Below the pieces are notes generated by a model. It saw only the letters and a program-made list of their open reading frames with translations, searched no databases and was not told where the DNA came from. Below are positions 8,149 to 17,276 of a stretch of DNA of 17,441 nucleotides, one piece after another. This DNA is from UBA7236 sp964638865 (GTDB lineage: Bacteria; Bacteroidota; Bacteroidia; Chitinophagales; BACL12), in NCBI GenBank assembly GCA_964638865.1, contig CAZXBG010000090.1, positions 1-17,441 on the forward strand, written 5' to 3'. Position 1 is the first letter of the stretch. Every line of letters begins with the position of its first letter. Both the position numbers and the translations under genes were made by a program.

Positions 8149-11135
8149 TAAAAATTAAAATTGATACCAAAAGAATAAACAGAGGTAATAGGATAAACAC
8201 CAAGATCAATTCCTGAAGCCAGAGCATTGGAACTTGCAATTTCCGGTGTGTATCCGGAATATTCCGATAGCGTAAATAAATTAGTTCCCCGCAAATAAAC
8301 ACTCGCATTTGTAAGATGCAATTTTGTTAAAAAGGATTGTTTAAAATTGTAACTTAAAGTTGCACTGCGCAATCGAAAAAAGTCGCCGCTTTCAATAAAA
8401 TAGGATGACGCTTCATAATTTGTTCCTCCGGCAGTTGCCCGTGGTTCTGTATCACTTGTGCCTTCCCCTGTCCATCTATCAATTAAATTTGATTCGAAAT
8501 TATAAAGATCAGGTCTGACTGCTTTTTTACCATTATAAATTTCACTTCCCATTTGCCCATTAAAATCAAGAGAGAGATCAAATGCTCTGTATGCTACTTC
8601 CAAACTAAATCCATAAATTAAATCAGGAATATAAGAGCCGATAAATACACGATCTTTATCATCAATAATTCCATCGTTATTTTGATCAGCGAATATCAGA
8701 TCTCCTTCTGTTTGCCCGGAAATATGTGCAGTGGAATTTACTTCATCTTCGGTTTGAAAAACACCAGTTACTTCGTAGCCATAAAAGGCACCCACAGGTT
8801 GTCCAACAACGGTTCTTGTAACTAACTGGCCATTGCCAAGAGCCCCGGAAGGAATAAATCCGCCCAATGCATTAGTGTCACCCAAACTGAGCACTTCGTT
8901 GTGTAAAGTTGAACCCAGAACGGATATTTTATAAAAAAGATCACCTCTGCGTTCATTCCAGCCAATATTCCATTCAAAACCCGAATTTAATACTTCTGCT
9001 GCATTATAGGTTACCGTTGTATAAGGCCCGTTTCCTAAGTGCCCGGGAGTTAAAAGGTCCACTAAAATTCCATCTGTTACTTTTCGGTAGTAGTCAAATT
9101 CGGATGTTAGTTTATTATCGAAAAAACCAAGTTCCAATCCTGCATCCGACTGAGTGGTATTTTCCCATTGCAGATCCGGATTTCCGGAAACACCATAGGT
9201 AGCACCTTGTGTAATATCTTCACCAATTCCAAAAACAGCATTAATATTATTATCCACCAAACTGTATTGCCTCGACCATGGAATTTTTTCATTTCCGATT
9301 ATCCCCCAACTCGCTCTTAATTTAACGCGACTTATTTTTTTCACATCGGCCATGAATGCTTCATTTGCTAAATTCCAACCAAGTGCAAAAGATGGAAAAT
9401 TTCCCCAACGGTTATTTATTCCGAATTTGGAAGAACCATCTCTGCGTATGGAAGCAGTAAATAAATAGGTATTGTTATAGGTATAATTTACTCTTCCTAA
9501 ATAAGATGCCATAGCAGTAATTTCTCCGCGATTGGAAGCTGTTAAATATTCCGCTTCACCGGCGCTTATATACCATAGAGCAGAATCTTCGCCAATTAAA
9601 TTTTGGATTCCGGCGCTTAATACTTCCAGCTTATTTCTTTGTGCTGTAATACCCGCCAAAGCATTAAAGGAATGTTTATTAAAAGTTTTTGAATAATTAA
9701 GTGTGTTTTCCCACAACCAATTTCCGGTTTGTTCAAATGCGACATTAAGATCGTTGAGTGCATTACTTTGACTCGGACTGATATAAAATTCCGGCGTGAA
9801 ACTTTTATCTTTTTTAATAGATCCATCAAATCCGAAACTGCTTCTGTAAACAAAATTTTTTAGTAGGGTAATATCGGTGAATAAATTTCCAACTGCGCGA
9901 ATCCGACTGGTGTATGAATTATTATATTCGATTGCTGCAAGTGGATTTCCAGCGCCGAATACCTCGGCAAAACTGCCATCAGCATTTAATGGAACTGAAG
10001 TGGGCCAAGCTCTGTAAGCCATTGCCACCGCTCCGGCTTCATTTTGTTTTTGATCGGGAGCAATGGTAATATTTGTTCCTATTTTAATATTTTTAGTTAC
10101 AGTATATTTATTATTCGATTTCAGTGTTAATCTTTCATAAGAAGAATTATCTATGATGCCTGATTGAAGAAAATATCCTACCCCAAAATAATAATCATAT
10201 TTGCCGGTTGAACCTCCAATGGATGCGTGATAACTTTGAAGAGGTGCATATGCATTAAATATTTCATTCTGCCAATCGGTATCGGCAACTTTATCTAAAT
10301 TATTAAATGTGCCCGGATTAATTTCATTCACAACTTCGGCAAATTCCGGTCCCGATAAAAGATCTATTTTTTTTTGCAGATGTTGCACACTGAATTCGGA
10401 AGAAATATTTATTACAGCGGGAGTAGGTTTATTCTCCTCATATTTTATAGTGGAGGAACCATTTTTTGTGGTGACAATTATTACCCCGTTTGCGCCTCTT
10501 GATCCATAAATTGCAGTAGAGGATGCATCCTTTAATACTTCCATCGATTGAATATCGCTGCTATTCAAAAAAGAAATATCATCTAAAATAACTCCATCCA
10601 CAACAAAAATAGGTGCTGAATTATTTAAAGTTCCCACTCCGCGAATACGGAGTATGGGTATTGACCCCGGCGCTCCGGATACACTTGCAACCTGCAGTCC
10701 TGCAATCTTTCCCTGTAAAGCCTGTTCAGCAGAAAAGGAAGGAATTTTTGTCAGGTCCTCCCCTCTTAAGGTAGAAACTGCACCTGTCATATCACTCTTT
10801 TTCTGAATTCCGTAACCGATAACCACTACTTCATCCAACAATTCCATTGCCTGTACTAATTCAATATCAATAACTGTGCGGCCGGAAACTGCAACGACCA
10901 AAGTTGTATAACCGATGTAGGAAACTTCCAGAGAATCCTGACTAGGCTGGAGGGTCAAACTATATTTGCCGTCAATATCCGTAATTGTTGCGTTCGTAGT
11001 TCCCTTGGCATACACTGTAGCTCCTATAAGTGTAGTAGCATCTGCTTTATCGTAAACTACACCAGTAATTGTTTGGGCATTTACCTGTATTACAGTGAGC
11101 AGGAAGGCAGTATAAAAAAGTAAATTTTTAAACAT
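8148..11135 (-). CDS. SusC/RagA-family TonB-linked outer-membrane transporter
   Basis: A 995-aa TonB-dependent transporter for oligosaccharide import, paired with the SusD protein. From the chosen ATG: signal peptide 1-20 (MFKNLLFYTAF, cleavage at VNA-Q), carboxypeptidase-regulatory-like beta domain about 22-95, the conserved DEVVVIGYG at 101-109, plug domain to about 215 including VLKDASSTAIYGSRGANG, then a 22-strand barrel ending in the outer-membrane signature SFGINFNF. There is no STN domain, so it is not an anti-sigma-signalling receptor. The reading frame opens at 11177, but that start would put 14 unusual residues before the signal peptide and overlaps the proposed -7 promoter element, so 11135 is preferred. 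It is the first gene of the PUL and overlaps susD by one base at its stop codon. Confidence 0.96.
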   Translation of the reverse strand: MFKNLLFYTAFLLTVIQVNAQTITGVVYDKADATTLIGATVYAKGTTNATITDIDGKYSLTLQPSQDSLEVSYIGYTTLVVAVSGRTVIDIELVQAMELLDEVVVIGYGIQKKSDMTGAVSTLRGEDLTKIPSFSAEQALQGKIAGLQVASVSGAPGSIPILRIRGVGTLNNSAPIFVVDGVILDDISFLNSSDIQSMEVLKDASSTAIYGSRGANGVIIVTTKNGSSTIKYEENKPTPAVINISSEFSVQHLQKKIDLLSGPEFAEVVNEINPGTFNNLDKVADTDWQNEIFNAYAPLQSYHASIGGSTGKYDYYFGVGYFLQSGIIDNSSYERLTLKSNNKYTVTKNIKIGTNITIAPDQKQNEAGAVAMAYRAWPTSVPLNADGSFAEVFGAGNPLAAIEYNNSYTSRIRAVGNLFTDITLLKNFVYRSSFGFDGSIKKDKSFTPEFYISPSQSNALNDLNVAFEQTGNWLWENTLNYSKTFNKHSFNALAGITAQRNKLEVLSAGIQNLIGEDSALWYISAGEAEYLTASNRGEITAMASYLGRVNYTYNNTYLFTASIRRDGSSKFGINNRWGNFPSFALGWNLANEAFMADVKKISRVKLRASWGIIGNEKIPWSRQYSLVDNNINAVFGIGEDITQGATYGVSGNPDLQWENTTQSDAGLELGFFDNKLTSEFDYYRKVTDGILVDLLTPGHLGNGPYTTVTYNAAEVLNSGFEWNIGWNERRGDLFYKISVLGSTLHNEVLSLGDTNALGGFIPSGALGNGQLVTRTVVGQPVGAFYGYEVTGVFQTEDEVNSTAHISGQTEGDLIFADQNNDGIIDDKDRVFIGSYIPDLIYGFSLEVAYRAFDLSLDFNGQMGSEIYNGKKAVRPDLYNFESNLIDRWTGEGTSDTEPRATAGGTNYEASSYFIESGDFFRLRSATLSYNFKQSFLTKLHLTNASVYLRGTNLFTLSEYSGYTPEIASSNALASGIDLGVYPITSVYSFGINFNF

Positions 11136-11170
11136 AGGTCGGATATTAGTGTAATATTTACAATAAGCAT

Positions 11171-11178
11171 CAAACATA
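11171..11178 (-). promoter_or_regulatory. Candidate -7 promoter element of the PUL
   Basis: On the minus strand this reads TATGTTTG, an exact match to the Bacteroidota -7 consensus TAnnTTTG. Transcription would begin about 36 nt before the ATG at 11135, leaving a short leader. No good TTTG -33 element is seen; the upstream position is a T-rich run in the loop of the inverted repeat, which may mean the promoter needs an activator. The octamer is common in AT-rich DNA, so position is the main support. Confidence 0.45.
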
Positions 11179-11184
11179 ACAAAA

Positions 11185-11220
11185 TTTTAGCGTTTATTTG
11201 AAAAAAATTGAACGCTAAAA
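11185..11220. promoter_or_regulatory. 10-bp perfect inverted repeat upstream of susC (candidate operator or terminator)
   Basis: TTTTAGCGTT (11185-11194) and AACGCTAAAA (11211-11220) are perfect reverse complements 16 nt apart, with centres 26 bp apart, about 2.5 helical turns. The repeat lies immediately upstream of the -7 candidate, where an activator or repressor dimer would bind. The alternative is a terminator for the symporter gene, whose stop codon is 28 bp away: on the minus strand the stem is followed by TTTTG. However, each arm has only three G/C pairs and the loop is large. Both roles may apply. Confidence 0.5.
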
Positions 11221-11248
11221 AGTTTATAATTTAGTCTTAAGTAAATTT

Positions 11249-12934
11249 TCAGGCGTGGTAAGTTGATACCTCGCTGAATTTTTCAAGATAGGAAAGGTCC
11301 GTTAAATAATATTTCAGGGTCATAATCATCGATTTATTGGAAGTGAATACCTCCCTGCTGAAATTCAGGAGTGTTGCAAATTCCACATCCGATAAAGTAT
11401 TTGTGAACTCATGCGAGTATAGCGTTTTCAAATTTTCGGAATATCTGTCCTGGGCTTCATTGAGTAATATAATTATGCACTCAAATAACTTTTTATTGTC
11501 GCTAAGAATTTCAGGCTCGAAATTCAACTGAAGATAAAAATTTTCCAACTCGTCACTTCGTTCCTTTACAAAATTGAATTTCATTTCGTTTGCAGAATTC
11601 CGGAGTTCCACAAGATCATCAAAAAGATCTTTGATGCACTTGGAAGAATACATTGCACTGCGCACACAAGCTATCAGATTATCAGTTTGATTGATCTGCT
11701 GTATATTTAATTTTTGTCCAATAAGCTTAATATAATAAGTCTGTATTTCTCCATATTGCTCTTTAATATGTTCATATTGTAAAATGTTAGATTTTTTGTC
11801 TAATTTTTGCAAGCCGGCGAGGGAATTAAATTCGGTATTTGAATTAATTACTTCCCCATTCAAACCAAATACTCGTAAATTAAACAACTTGCATTGGTAA
11901 ATAAAAAAAGTTGTTTCCTTTTTCATCAGCTCGAGTGCCGCATCCGGAATATGAGGGTGTGTGCGTGTGAGATATCCTGAAACATGTTGATCATTATCCT
12001 TAAATAATTTTTCCAGAAATTTGGTGAAAATATTAATAAATGGCAAGAAAATAAATATACTCAATAAATTCATTCCCGTTTGAAAAGTAACTAGTCCCAT
12101 CAGCGGATCTTTCACCGATAAATTTTCGGTAATAAACAAAGCGAGTGGTTTTAAAAAAGCAAAAGCGAGAATGGTTGTTACTAGATTATAAATGAGGTTG
12201 CCAATAGCGACCCGTTTTTTAACTGCAACACCATCCAAAGCTCCTAAAATGAGTTTTATAGAAGTGCCGACTTCTGATCCGATAACAATTGCAATTGCAG
12301 ATTCGAATCCGATGAGTTGTTGATTTAAAATACTCAGTGTAATTGCAACTGTTGCGGAACTTGCCTGTGTAATAGTAGTAGCAACAAATCCCAAAATCAA
12401 AAAAACAAATAAACTGCTATCCGTAAAATTTTCGAAAAGATGCTGAATATCCTCTCCTTCCATCGATTCTTTTAGAAGTCCCAGCCCGATAAAAAGAAAA
12501 CTGAACCCCATTAAAAAATGACAGATATTAGATAATTTCTGACGGCCACTGAAACTGAATAATAATAATCCTGCAACACCTGCTATTGGGTATGCAATGG
12601 ATTCGATATCCATTTTAAATCCCAGTGTGGCAACTATCCATCCGGTAAGTGTAGTTCCTAAATTAGTTCCCATTATCACTGCAAAAGCATTGCGCATCGT
12701 GATAACTCCTGCACTCACAAAAGCAAGCACCATAAAATTTACAGCTGAACTGCTTTGTAAAATTGCTGTAACGATAGCCCCTCCAAAAATTGCCTTAAAT
12801 GGATTACTGGTCTGCTTCTTCAAAAAAAGTTTGAAGGAGCGGCTCATCAAATTTTTGAGAGAATTTTCGAGCAATTGAATTCCAAAGAGGAAAATTCCGA
12901 TACCACCGATTATTAGCCAGATGTTTAGACCCAT
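11249..12934 (-). CDS. Na+/phosphate symporter, NptA family, with C-terminal PhoU-like domain
   Basis: A 561-aa inner-membrane protein of the Na/Pi-cotransporter II family (COG1283). The hydrophobic half (about 1-320) shows the family's inverted duplication: QSSS at 60-63 with GTNLGTT at 89-95, and the matching TQASSA at 189-194 with GSEVGTS at 219-225. The soluble half (about 340-555) is helical and PhoU-like, rich in charged residues. It would take up, or in some homologues export, phosphate with sodium. The ATG at 12934 starts directly before the first membrane segment; no other start keeps that segment whole. TAGTTTTG (minus strand, 12942-12949) matches the -7 consensus but would give an almost leaderless mRNA. 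The gene points at the PUL but has no evident functional tie to it. Confidence 0.93.
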   Translation of the reverse strand: MGLNIWLIIGGIGIFLFGIQLLENSLKNLMSRSFKLFLKKQTSNPFKAIFGGAIVTAILQSSSAVNFMVLAFVSAGVITMRNAFAVIMGTNLGTTLTGWIVATLGFKMDIESIAYPIAGVAGLLLFSFSGRQKLSNICHFLMGFSFLFIGLGLLKESMEGEDIQHLFENFTDSSLFVFLILGFVATTITQASSATVAITLSILNQQLIGFESAIAIVIGSEVGTSIKLILGALDGVAVKKRVAIGNLIYNLVTTILAFAFLKPLALFITENLSVKDPLMGLVTFQTGMNLLSIFIFLPFINIFTKFLEKLFKDNDQHVSGYLTRTHPHIPDAALELMKKETTFFIYQCKLFNLRVFGLNGEVINSNTEFNSLAGLQKLDKKSNILQYEHIKEQYGEIQTYYIKLIGQKLNIQQINQTDNLIACVRSAMYSSKCIKDLFDDLVELRNSANEMKFNFVKERSDELENFYLQLNFEPEILSDNKKLFECIIILLNEAQDRYSENLKTLYSHEFTNTLSDVEFATLLNFSREVFTSNKSMIMTLKYYLTDLSYLEKFSEVSTYHA

Positions 12935-13071
12935 TATGGTCCAAAACTAATCAGCAAATCGATTATTTTAAAAAATGAAAGCTTTGCTATTCTCTTCACA
13001 AATAATAACATTCCAGGTAAACTGCTTCATCTGCAATTATTTATCTTTACGCCAACTAACGTTAAAACAGC
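12935..13071. promoter_or_regulatory. Divergent intergenic region with candidate promoters
   Basis: This 137-bp spacer separates the divergent symporter and DUF2723 genes and must carry both promoters. On the plus strand TATCTTTA (13042-13049) differs by one base from TAnnTTTG and lies 22 bp before the DUF2723 ATG. On the minus strand TAGTTTTG (12942-12949) is a full match but very close to the symporter ATG. No clear -33 element accompanies either, and no strong hairpin was found. Confidence 0.35.
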
Positions 13072-16000
13072 ATGAATAGCTTTAATAAGATCAACAATAT
13101 TACAGGATGGGCGGTATTTGCAATAGCCATTATTGTATATACCCTTACTATGGAGGCAACCGCTAGTTTTTGGGATTGCGGAGAGTTTATTGCCGCAACC
13201 TACAAGTTACAGGTAGTGCATCCACCCGGAGCACCGATCTTTTTAATGGTGGGCAGAATATTCACCCTTTTTGCCTCAAATCCTGAACAGGTGCCCGTTA
13301 TGACCAATTTCTTTTCGGCTTTATCAACGGCATTTTCCATACTGTTCTGTTTTTGGATCATTACCCGTTTGGCTAAAAAAGTGGTTTCCGGTGCAAACAA
13401 CCCAACCTCCTCCGAAATAGCTATCATTATGTTTTCTGGTATTATAGGCGCCACAGTTTGTCTTTTTTTAGACTCCATGTGGTTTTCGGCGGTAGAATCG
13501 GAGGTTTATGCACTTGCAACCTTCTTTTTTGTGATCATCTTCTGGTCTATTGTAAAATGGGAATCACATGCAGAGGACCCAAATTCTGACCGTTGGATAT
13601 TATTTATGGCGCTGATGATGGGCTTGTCGATAGGGGTGCATTTACTTGCATTGCTTGTAATTCCGGCTATTTGTCTGATCTATTATTTCAAAAATTATAA
13701 ATATTCCCCTAAAGGATTTTGGGCAACCATACTTATTGGTGTTGCACTTGTTGCATTTATCTTATATGGTATGCTCGATAAATTAATTGGAATAGGAGCA
13801 GCCTTCGACAGATTGTTTGTGAATGGATTTAACTTAGGATATGGTTCAGGTTTAATTTTCTACAGTGTAATAATTATTGGTGCAATAGTTTGGACCATTC
13901 GGTATTCGATAAAAAAAGGAAAACGTGTTTTATATATCACCATGATGTCGTTCTCCATGTTATTGATCGGTTTAACTTCTTATGCGATGGTGTTGATCAG
14001 AGCAAAGGCAGAACCTGTTATTAATATGAACGGAATAAATGATGTGCATAGCTTTTTATCTTATTTAAAACGCGAACAATACGGAAGTCGTGCATTATTT
14101 AAAGGCCCTTTGTGGACAGCACAACCTATTGAATATGAAAAAGGAAAAGCAAAATATGGTGTAGTAGAAGGAAAGGATGGTTATGTAATAGTATCACATG
14201 AATTTGAACCGCAATATGATATTCCGGCTGAATATTTAAACTCACCGAATTTAAGTGATAATGCAATTACCATTCAAAAGCGCAATAAACAGGTTTTATT
14301 TCCGAGAATGGGTTCCCTGGAAGATCGACATGCAAGTTTATATTATCAATATGCAGGTGTGCCGGAGGGACAGGAAGAAACATACATCCCAACTTTTGAA
14401 GATAATGCTGGATTCTTTTTTAACTATCAGTTAGGCCACATGTTCTGGCGATATTTTATGTGGAATTTTTCAGGGCGACAAAATGATGGTCAGGGAAATT
14501 TTTACGATGGCTATAAAGATGGAAACTGGATAACCGGTATTTCCGCAATTGATAAATCAAAAAATGAACAATTAGTAGATCTGCCTCCAAGTTTTACAAA
14601 TTTGACTACACATAATACTTTTTACATGATACCATTTATTTTAGGGATAATGGGAATGGTGTATCAATTCAGAAAGGATAAAACAGGATTTATTGTTGTG
14701 CTTACATTATTTCTGTTCATGGGCTTCATGAATATAATTAATATGAATCAACCACCAACAGAGCCGCGTGAACGCGATTATGCGCAAATAGGTGCATTCT
14801 TTGCATTTGCAATTTGGGTGGGATTCAGCGTAGGTGCGATGGTTGATCTTGCAAAAAATTTCAAGAACAAAAAAACATTGCAGGAATATGTTTTGTATGC
14901 AACATTGATCTTATTGGCGATGTTTTTTACAGGACTCACCATGTATTCGTTTACTACTTTCTTAATGGTATTGGTGTATACTTTGGCAGTTATATTCGCC
15001 TTAGGGTTTATTGGTTCACTCATTTTTAATGCGACCAAAAAAGAATTTTCACTGGCATTGGTTGCATTTATCATTTGTTTATCGGGTCCTATTTTAATGG
15101 CGCAGCAAGGTTGGGACGATCACAATCGCTCCACCAGAACATTCGCGCGTGATATCGCAAGAAATTACTTGGAGTCTTGTCCGCCAAACGCAATATTATT
15201 CACACAGGGCGATAATGATACTTACCCGCTTTGGTATGCACAGGAAGTAGAGGGAATAAGAACAGATGTGCGCATTGTTAATTTAAGTTTGTTGGGTGTT
15301 GATTGGTATATAAACCAATTAAGGCACGCGACAAATAAAACACAACCGGTTCAGATGATTTTATCGTCGGATAAAATTTTGGGAGATAAACGCAATCAGA
15401 TCGTTTCCAACGAAAAAAGCAGATACAAAAACAGCACAATGGAACTTTCTGAATTTGTGAAATTTATTGGTACTGATGATCCTAAATTACAGATTTACAG
15501 TGAGGGATTGGAAGATTATTTTAATTACATGCCAACACAAAGTTTAAGGATAACCATTGATCCGGAAATAATGAAACAAAATCAAATTGTTCCTGCTGCT
15601 TTAGCACAGGACCTGAAAAAGGAGTTGAACTTTAATGTAAAACGAAACACGTTATTAAAGAATGACCTGATGACACTTGATATTGTTGCAAGTAATATCA
15701 ATACTCGACCTATCTGTTTTGCTATCAGTGTAACCGGCGACTCGCACCTCGGATTGGAAAAATATTTGATGCAGCGCAACATGGTATATCAATTAATGCC
15801 GGTGGAAATGGAGAATGAAAAATCGGTGATGGATGGATACAGAAAAAACATGAATACCGATATTCAATATGATCTGCTCGTAAATCAAAAAGAAAAATTC
15901 ACTTATGGAGGAGTGGAGAAAGGCGAAAAGATGTATATCGATCCGAGTGGATATGGTTCAATTTTAACCACTAAATATTTAAACTATTTCGAGTTAGTAA

Positions 16001-16506
16001 AAAGTTTAAATGAAGAACGTTTATATCTGGAAGCACAGGCAAGACAAATGATGACCGATACTGTAAATGTGGAATACGATGAGGTTGGAAAAGAATTGAT
16101 GAAAGAGAGTGCAGACAAAAAACAAAAGGCATTGGAAGTATTGGATATGATGATAACATTATTCCCTAATTCAAGTATTCCTTACGATTATAATATGGTG
16201 AATGTAGCACAGGTTTATCAACAGCTTGGAAATAATGCAAAGGCTTTAGAAATTATAAAAACAATGGAAACCAGTACTTTTGAGGAGTTGGAATATTTTT
16301 ATAAAATGACCCAAAACGACAGATTTACTGCAGACATGTTTGAACAAGACAAATATCAGGCGGAAACTTGTATCTATTTTTCAACCGAACTTGCAAGAAA
16401 AGCAGGTGATGCTGAATATGCAGACGCTTTAGATGCGAAATGGGAAAATTTAAGATTAAAATACGGAATATTAGCTCCAAATGAGAGAAACAGGAACTCG
16501 AAATAA
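13072..16506 (+). CDS. DUF2723 integral membrane protein, GT-C-like putative protein O-glycosyltransferase
   Basis: A 1144-aa membrane protein of the DUF2723 family. The N-terminal signature SFWDCGEFIAATYKL followed by HPPGAP (residues 32-55) gives acidic residues D35 and E38 in the first extracytoplasmic loop, as in GT-C glycosyltransferases. Many membrane segments follow up to about residue 680. Conserved soluble motifs include EPRERDYA (564-571) and QGDNDTYPLWY (712-722). The C-terminal third is soluble and helical, with TPR-like repeats near 1040-1140. The family is linked to O-mannosyl transfer through the human relative TMEM260 and is common in Bacteroidota, where general protein O-glycosylation is known; assigning this copy to that pathway is inference. 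Length is normal and the frame is intact. It overlaps the rlmB gene by 26 bp and is probably cotranscribed with it. Confidence 0.88.
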   Translation: MNSFNKINNITGWAVFAIAIIVYTLTMEATASFWDCGEFIAATYKLQVVHPPGAPIFLMVGRIFTLFASNPEQVPVMTNFFSALSTAFSILFCFWIITRLAKKVVSGANNPTSSEIAIIMFSGIIGATVCLFLDSMWFSAVESEVYALATFFFVIIFWSIVKWESHAEDPNSDRWILFMALMMGLSIGVHLLALLVIPAICLIYYFKNYKYSPKGFWATILIGVALVAFILYGMLDKLIGIGAAFDRLFVNGFNLGYGSGLIFYSVIIIGAIVWTIRYSIKKGKRVLYITMMSFSMLLIGLTSYAMVLIRAKAEPVINMNGINDVHSFLSYLKREQYGSRALFKGPLWTAQPIEYEKGKAKYGVVEGKDGYVIVSHEFEPQYDIPAEYLNSPNLSDNAITIQKRNKQVLFPRMGSLEDRHASLYYQYAGVPEGQEETYIPTFEDNAGFFFNYQLGHMFWRYFMWNFSGRQNDGQGNFYDGYKDGNWITGISAIDKSKNEQLVDLPPSFTNLTTHNTFYMIPFILGIMGMVYQFRKDKTGFIVVLTLFLFMGFMNIINMNQPPTEPRERDYAQIGAFFAFAIWVGFSVGAMVDLAKNFKNKKTLQEYVLYATLILLAMFFTGLTMYSFTTFLMVLVYTLAVIFALGFIGSLIFNATKKEFSLALVAFIICLSGPILMAQQGWDDHNRSTRTFARDIARNYLESCPPNAILFTQGDNDTYPLWYAQEVEGIRTDVRIVNLSLLGVDWYINQLRHATNKTQPVQMILSSDKILGDKRNQIVSNEKSRYKNSTMELSEFVKFIGTDDPKLQIYSEGLEDYFNYMPTQSLRITIDPEIMKQNQIVPAALAQDLKKELNFNVKRNTLLKNDLMTLDIVASNINTRPICFAISVTGDSHLGLEKYLMQRNMVYQLMPVEMENEKSVMDGYRKNMNTDIQYDLLVNQKEKFTYGGVEKGEKMYIDPSGYGSILTTKYLNYFELVKSLNEERLYLEAQARQMMTDTVNVEYDEVGKELMKESADKKQKALEVLDMMITLFPNSSIPYDYNMVNVAQVYQQLGNNAKALEIIKTMETSTFEELEYFYKMTQNDRFTADMFEQDKYQAETCIYFSTELARKAGDAEYADALDAKWENLRLKYGILAPNERNRNSK

Positions 16507-17248
16507 CCGCAAAAAGTTCGATAACCTTGTATTTGGCAGGCAGCCGGTATTGGAATTATTAAGCAGCGAAAAAACAGTAGATAAAATATTATTACAAAAA
16601 TCGGCACTCGGTGATGTAATACCATTTATCAAATCAAAAGCTGCCGAAAAAGAAATACCGCTGCAATATGTTCCGGTAGAAAAATTAAATGCATTAACAG
16701 GAGGCAATCACCAGGGGGTGATTGCCTTTATTGCTGCAATAGAATTTCAAAGTATAGAAAATATCCTCCCTTTTATTATTGAAAAAGGCGAAACTCCGCT
16801 CCTGTTAATTTTAGATGGAATTACAGATGTGCGTAATTTTGGTGCAATTGCCAGAACTGCTTATGCCAGTGGTGTGCACGCAATTATTATTTCCATTAAC
16901 AGCGCTGCTCCGGTAAATGAAGATGCAATTAAAACATCTGCAGGTGCTTTAACAAAAATTCCAATTTGCCGTGAAAAAAGTTTAACGCAAACATTGGAAT
17001 ATTTGCAACTAAACGGTTTACAATTAATTGGCACCGATGGCAAGGCAACCAAATTTATATACGAAATTGACCTCACAATTCCAACCGCAATAATAATGGG
17101 TGCCGAGGATACGGGAATTAGTTATAATGTACGAAAACATCTCACTTCTACAACAAAACTTCCTATCATTAATGATTTCGATTCTTATAATGTTTCTGTT
17201 GCAGCCGGAATGGTTTTGTATGAAGTTATGAAACAGAGGAAGGGATGA
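16481..17248 (+). CDS. rlmB: 23S rRNA 2'-O-methyltransferase, TrmH/SpoU family, RlmB-type
   Basis: A 255-aa cytoplasmic SPOUT methyltransferase that uses S-adenosylmethionine; by homology it methylates the ribose of G2251 (E. coli numbering) in 23S rRNA. The substrate-binding domain (about 14-90) shows FGRQPVLELL and NHQGV (76-80). The knotted SPOUT domain (about 105-250) has motif 1 DGITDVRNFGAIART with N119 and R125, motif 2 MGAEDTGIS at 206-214, and motif 3 DSYNVSVAAG at 234-243. Size is normal. The ATG at 16481 lies inside the end of the DUF2723 gene in another frame, which suggests translational coupling. Related TrmH-family enzymes with other rRNA or tRNA targets look alike, so the target is likely but not certain. 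Confidence 0.9.
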   Translation: MRETGTRNNRKKFDNLVFGRQPVLELLSSEKTVDKILLQKSALGDVIPFIKSKAAEKEIPLQYVPVEKLNALTGGNHQGVIAFIAAIEFQSIENILPFIIEKGETPLLLILDGITDVRNFGAIARTAYASGVHAIIISINSAAPVNEDAIKTSAGALTKIPICREKSLTQTLEYLQLNGLQLIGTDGKATKFIYEIDLTIPTAIIMGAEDTGISYNVRKHLTSTTKLPIINDFDSYNVSVAAGMVLYEVMKQRKG

Positions 17249-17276
17249 AGGGGTTAAAGTTGTTGAAATTGTTTGA

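Noticed and set aside
8148..11135. Phase-variable susC locus with invertible segments
   Set aside because: No recombinase gene, no partial susC copies and no paired inverted repeats flanking a susC segment were found in the window.
11136..11177. Upstream in-frame ATG giving a 14-residue longer SusC
   Set aside because: The extra residues precede an otherwise normal signal peptide and their codons overlap the proposed -7 promoter element.
13058..13067. AACGTTAAAA before the DUF2723 gene, one base different from the susC palindrome arm
   Set aside because: It is a single half-site with no partner at the 26-bp spacing, and such an AT-rich word is likely by chance.
14778..15074. 98-codon minus-strand open frame inside the DUF2723 gene, and similar antisense frames elsewhere
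   Set aside because: They lie fully inside well-supported genes, show no recognisable motifs, and have the low-complexity composition expected of frames shadowing membrane-protein codons.
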